64,000 nucleotides of DNA from Nitrospirales bacterium (lineage in GTDB: Bacteria; Nitrospirota; Nitrospiria; Nitrospirales; UBA8639), in assembly GCA_021604105.1 (NCBI GenBank), contig BQIW01000007.1, positions 1 to 64,000 of the forward strand, in the 5' to 3' direction. Positions 61,183 through 64,000 of this stretch are shown piece by piece. Position numbers and translations under genes: made by a program. Within the stretch, counting starts at the first letter, position 1, and each line of letters opens with the position of its first letter. A model generated the notes under the pieces. That model did no database searches, was not told the origin of the DNA, and saw only the letters and a program-made list of their open reading frames with translations.

Positions 61183-62283
61183 GTGAATGAAAGCGTGGTC
61201 CTCGATAAGGTTACCAAAACTCATGGTCTCGTGAAGGCGGTGGATCATGTGTCCTTGTCTATCCAAAGCGGAGAGTTTTTTTCTGTATTGGGGCCGAGTG
61301 GGTCGGGGAAAACCACGATCCTTCGATTAATTGCCGGATTAGATCGCCCCGATCAAGGTGACATTGTTATTCAGCAACGTGTTGTCACCTTAGATCCCCC
61401 TCATAAGCGACCCGTAAATATGGTGTTCCAGCACTATGCGCTCTTCCCGCATCTGTCCGTGTTTGAGAATGTGGCCTTCGGTTTACGCATGAAAGGTGAA
61501 TCGCAGGCAATGACTCAAAAAGCCGTGAGTCAGATGTTGGCTTTGGTGCGTTTGCAAGGAAAAGAGAAACGACTTCCAGGGCACTTGTCGGGAGGAGAAC
61601 AGCAACGTGTGGCGCTCGCACGAGCCTTAGTGAATCGTCCCATAGTCCTGTTGTTGGATGAGCCCTTGGCGGCTTTGGATCAGCAGTTACGTCAGGAGAT
61701 GCAAGGAGAGCTGAAACGGTTGCAGCGGGAGGTGAAAGCCACATTTATTTGCGTGACTCATCAGCAGGATGAAGCGCTCATGCTGTCTGATCGAATTGCC
61801 GTCATGCAGGGTGGGAAGGTCTTGCAGGTTGGGACGCCTCGGGAGATCTATGATTGCCCTGTATCTTCAACGGTGGCCCAGTTTATCGGTCTGTCTAATG
61901 TCTTGTCCGGTACCATCGCCCACTGTGAAGATGGATTGTGTCGGGTTGAACATGAAGTCTTGGCACCCGTGAAGGTCGTGTGTTCCCCGCATGATTCTCT
62001 GCAGGGCGCCGTGACGGTTATGGTTCGCCCGGAGCGGGTGCATGTGTCCTCTGACATGTCCGCCAACGGATATGACAACATGTTCACGGCGATTGTGCAC
62101 CAAGTCGTCTTTTCCGGGAATGAAGTGGTGTACCATGTGCGGCTTCGGGGCGAGGTGATCTGGATCGCCCGTGTACCAATCGCCGAAGCGCGGGCCCGAC
62201 CATTGACCGTTGGCCAGCCGGTGTATGTGCAATGGCGGGCACAAGAGGGACTAGTCTTGCCCGCTCATTCTACGCCATGCTGA
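61183..62283 (+). CDS. potA: Polyamine-type ABC transporter ATP-binding protein
   Basis: A 366-aa ATPase of the PotA/CysA-like group. Walker A GPSGSGKTTIL, Q-loop VFQHYALFPHL, signature HLSGGEQQRVALARALVN, Walker B VLLLDEPLAALD, H-loop CVTHQQDEAL, and a C-terminal TOBE regulatory domain (VMVRPERVHV). It energises import through the two permeases encoded downstream. GTG 61183 is chosen as the start (VNESVVLDKVTK); GGAAGGGA lies about 10 nt upstream. Overlaps potB by the ATGCTGA junction. Confidence 0.9.
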   Translation: MNESVVLDKVTKTHGLVKAVDHVSLSIQSGEFFSVLGPSGSGKTTILRLIAGLDRPDQGDIVIQQRVVTLDPPHKRPVNMVFQHYALFPHLSVFENVAFGLRMKGESQAMTQKAVSQMLALVRLQGKEKRLPGHLSGGEQQRVALARALVNRPIVLLLDEPLAALDQQLRQEMQGELKRLQREVKATFICVTHQQDEALMLSDRIAVMQGGKVLQVGTPREIYDCPVSSTVAQFIGLSNVLSGTIAHCEDGLCRVEHEVLAPVKVVCSPHDSLQGAVTVMVRPERVHVSSDMSANGYDNMFTAIVHQVVFSGNEVVYHVRLRGEVIWIARVPIAEARARPLTVGQPVYVQWRAQEGLVLPAHSTPC

Positions 62284-63140
62284 ACCATCGTTCGGACACA
62301 TCTTTTGCTTTTCCTGTCAAAGTATCGCTCCTATCGGCTGGTCTCTTCTTGGGCCTGTTTTTTTTCCTCCCGCTGATATTGGTCTTTGGTGTAAGTCTGG
62401 CGAGCCGGGGAATGTATGGGGGGATAACCTGGATCGTTACCTGGGAAAATTATCAACGTGTCTTCGATCCACTCGTGGGGATGATATTTTTACGGTCTCT
62501 TTTCCTGGCCGGATTGACGACGCTCATCTGTGCGGTGGTGGGGTTCCCGTTGGCCTATTGTCTGTCCAGGGCGTCCAAACCCTGGCAACTTATATTGCTG
62601 ACGTTAGTGATGATTCCATTTTGGACGAATTTTTTGGTTCGCACCTATGCGTGGGTGCTGATCCTTAGAGCGGACGGTATTTTGAATAGTCTGTTGATCG
62701 GGGTAGGATTGCTGGATGCGCCCCTTTCCCTCTTATTCACGGATCTGTCGGTATTCGTGGGACTGGTTTATGGCTATCTGCCCTTTATGGTGCTTCCTTT
62801 GGTGGTGGCCATAGAACGTATCCCGCCGCAATTGGAAGATGCGGCGTTTGACTTATATGCCTCTATGGGCGGAATGTTTCGACATGTGCTGCTTCCTCTC
62901 AGTACTCCAGGCTTTCTGGCCGGTGGGGTGTTAGTCTTTATTCCTTCCCTCGGGGCCTTTATTACCCCCTATCTGTTGGGTGGAGGACAAAACATGATGC
63001 TGGGGACATTCATTCAACAAGAATTCCTGGTTGCACGAGACTGGCCGTTTGGATCCGCGCTCTCCTTCGGATTAATGGGAACCGTCCTCCTCACCTGGTT
63101 TCTACTAGGTCGTATGTCCGTTGAGAAGGAACCGTCATGA
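62277..63140 (+). CDS. potB: Polyamine-type ABC transporter permease (PotB)
   Basis: A 287-aa permease with about six membrane helices, of the PotB type. The EAA loop is present (IPPQLEDAAFDLYASMGGMF), and TNFLVRTYAWVLILRADGIL is typical of spermidine/putrescine permeases. It is coupled to potA by overlapping start and stop codons and to potC by a 4-bp overlap. Confidence 0.9.
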   Translation: MLNHRSDTSFAFPVKVSLLSAGLFLGLFFFLPLILVFGVSLASRGMYGGITWIVTWENYQRVFDPLVGMIFLRSLFLAGLTTLICAVVGFPLAYCLSRASKPWQLILLTLVMIPFWTNFLVRTYAWVLILRADGILNSLLIGVGLLDAPLSLLFTDLSVFVGLVYGYLPFMVLPLVVAIERIPPQLEDAAFDLYASMGGMFRHVLLPLSTPGFLAGGVLVFIPSLGAFITPYLLGGGQNMMLGTFIQQEFLVARDWPFGSALSFGLMGTVLLTWFLLGRMSVEKEPS

Positions 63141-63934
63141 AACGGATGCCGTCCAGTTTCCTCGTGATGAGCCTGCTGGTGATGCTGTTTTTATATCTGC
63201 CGGTCGTCATCCTGATCGGGTTGTCCTTTAATGCCTCCACGATGGGAGTGGCGTGGAAAGGGTTCACGTTCCAGTGGTATGAAAAATTGGCAATGGACCA
63301 GGGGATTCTCGAGGCCGCGCTCAATAGTGTGGTCATTGCCTTGCTCTCAACCGGAATGGCTCTCATCCTTGGAGTGGGGACTGCCATCGGTCTGGAAACC
63401 CGTCAGAAAAGGCAAAGATCCTGGGTCAATATGATCCTGGTGTTGCCACTGGTGATTCCGGAAATTTTATTGGGCGTGGCCTTATTGATGGTGTTCGTCC
63501 TGTGTCAGGTCCATCTGGGGTTTGGTACCATTATTATCGGACATATGGTTTTCAATCTCCCCTTGACCATCGTCATCGTCAGGGCACGCCTCCGTAAGCT
63601 GGACCCTGCCTGGGAGGATGCGGCCCGTGATTTGGGTGCCACGCCATGGGATGTGCTCACCCGTATTACGCTTCCCTTGTTACGTCCGGCAATTTGGGGA
63701 GCAGCCCTGCTAGGGTTTACCGTATCTTTGGATGACTTTGTGGTGACATTTTTTGTGGCTGGCCCAGGTTCGACGACGTTACCACTCAAAGTGTTTTCGA
63801 TGATCAAAACAGGGATGACCCCGGAGATTAATGCCTTGTCGGCAGTAATGGTAGTGGTCTCCATGCTGTGTGTGGGGTTGTCCTGGGCCGTTCAGCAGCG
63901 GTCCACACCGGTCTCGTCCGTTTCTTCGTATTAA
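63137..63934 (+). CDS. potC: Polyamine-type ABC transporter permease (PotC)
   Basis: A 265-aa permease with about six membrane helices. LYLPVVILIGLSFNAS and FTFQWYEKLAMDQGILEAAL open it as in PotC; the EAA loop is LDPAWEDAARDLGATPWDVL, and the C-terminal helix follows FTVSLDDFVVTFFVAGPGST, the usual PotC signature. It overlaps potB by 4 bp. The substrate-binding protein gene probably follows. Confidence 0.92.
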   Translation: MKRMPSSFLVMSLLVMLFLYLPVVILIGLSFNASTMGVAWKGFTFQWYEKLAMDQGILEAALNSVVIALLSTGMALILGVGTAIGLETRQKRQRSWVNMILVLPLVIPEILLGVALLMVFVLCQVHLGFGTIIIGHMVFNLPLTIVIVRARLRKLDPAWEDAARDLGATPWDVLTRITLPLLRPAIWGAALLGFTVSLDDFVVTFFVAGPGSTTLPLKVFSMIKTGMTPEINALSAVMVVVSMLCVGLSWAVQQRSTPVSSVSSY

Positions 63935-63947
63935 TGAAAGTCTGCCT

Positions 63948-64000
63948 GTGAAGAACCTGATCCCTCTGCTTGTAGTATTCTTGATACTCCTCTTGGCTGG
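63948..64000 (+). CDS. potD: Probable substrate-binding protein of the ABC importer, start only
   Basis: A GTG 14 bp after potC opens a frame reading KNLIPLLVVFLILLLAG, a signal peptide or lipoprotein leader, before the window ends. Position and leader fit the periplasmic PotD-type protein. Confidence 0.6.
   Translation, partial: MKNLIPLLVVFLILLLA

Noticed and set aside
1-64000. CRISPR array
   Set aside because: I saw no regularly spaced direct repeats; the Cas4-like protein at 35.6-37.1 kb is of the stand-alone DUF2779 type.

Overview
The window (about 50% G+C) looks like a chromosomal segment of a Nitrospirota bacterium, most likely a Nitrospira. This is an inference from gene content and style: class I fumarase, actinobacterial-type glycogen synthase, GTG/TTG starts, many two-component and sigma-factor genes, and MerA-like flavoproteins beside a TVP38-type membrane protein. 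No rRNA gene is present to prove it. One tRNA (tRNA-Leu, anticodon UAA) is found at 53016-53104. There is no CRISPR array and no intact prophage.

1-19 kb: tail of a glycine-zipper protein, class I fumarate hydratase, GT4 glycogen-synthase-like enzyme, two small paralogous proteins flanking a small lipoprotein, a minus-strand run (DUF547 lipoprotein, a possible 53-aa protein, ferritin-like protein, family 2 glycosyltransferase), a decayed corA gene, an SMR transporter, a TPR protein, a LuxR-type regulator, an ECF sigma/zinc anti-sigma pair, a thioredoxin-like protein, DUF3047, and two disulfide-reductase-like flavoproteins around a TVP38/DedA-type membrane protein.

19-35 kb: signalling and transcription. 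A hybrid kinase (REC-PAS-HK-REC), a REC-GGDEF-EAL protein, the primary sigma factor RpoD with a clear terminator, an OmpR-type response regulator/kinase pair, a second RpoD-family sigma factor, ArfB, oligopeptidase B, a ferredoxin-reductase-like protein and HemW. A 500-bp AT-rich gap at 35.05-35.57 kb carries DnaA-box-like sequences and is a candidate replication origin or DnaA target.

35-53 kb: Cas4-like/DUF2779 nuclease, the aroQ-efp-accB-accC-thiE run, bioD plus an SDR gene on the opposite strand, proline catabolism (PutA without a DNA-binding domain), a dienelactone-hydrolase-like pseudoenzyme, a Lys-rich protein with a sigma-like N-terminus, ClpS, a nucleotide-sugar epimerase, and a Pal/OmpA lipoprotein followed by a terminator.

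53-61 kb: an accessory island starting at tRNA-Leu. It holds a decayed tyrosine integrase, an eroding XRE regulator with an inverted repeat upstream, broken IS1595 and ISL3 family transposases, a two-gene unit of a 26-aa membrane peptide and a double-CxxC protein, a secreted protein of unknown function, and four divergent single-domain STAS proteins. The STAS set, with no obvious kinase or phosphatase partner nearby, is the most unusual grouping in the window.

61-64 kb: a polyamine-type ABC importer (potABC) with the start of its probable binding-protein gene cut by the window edge.
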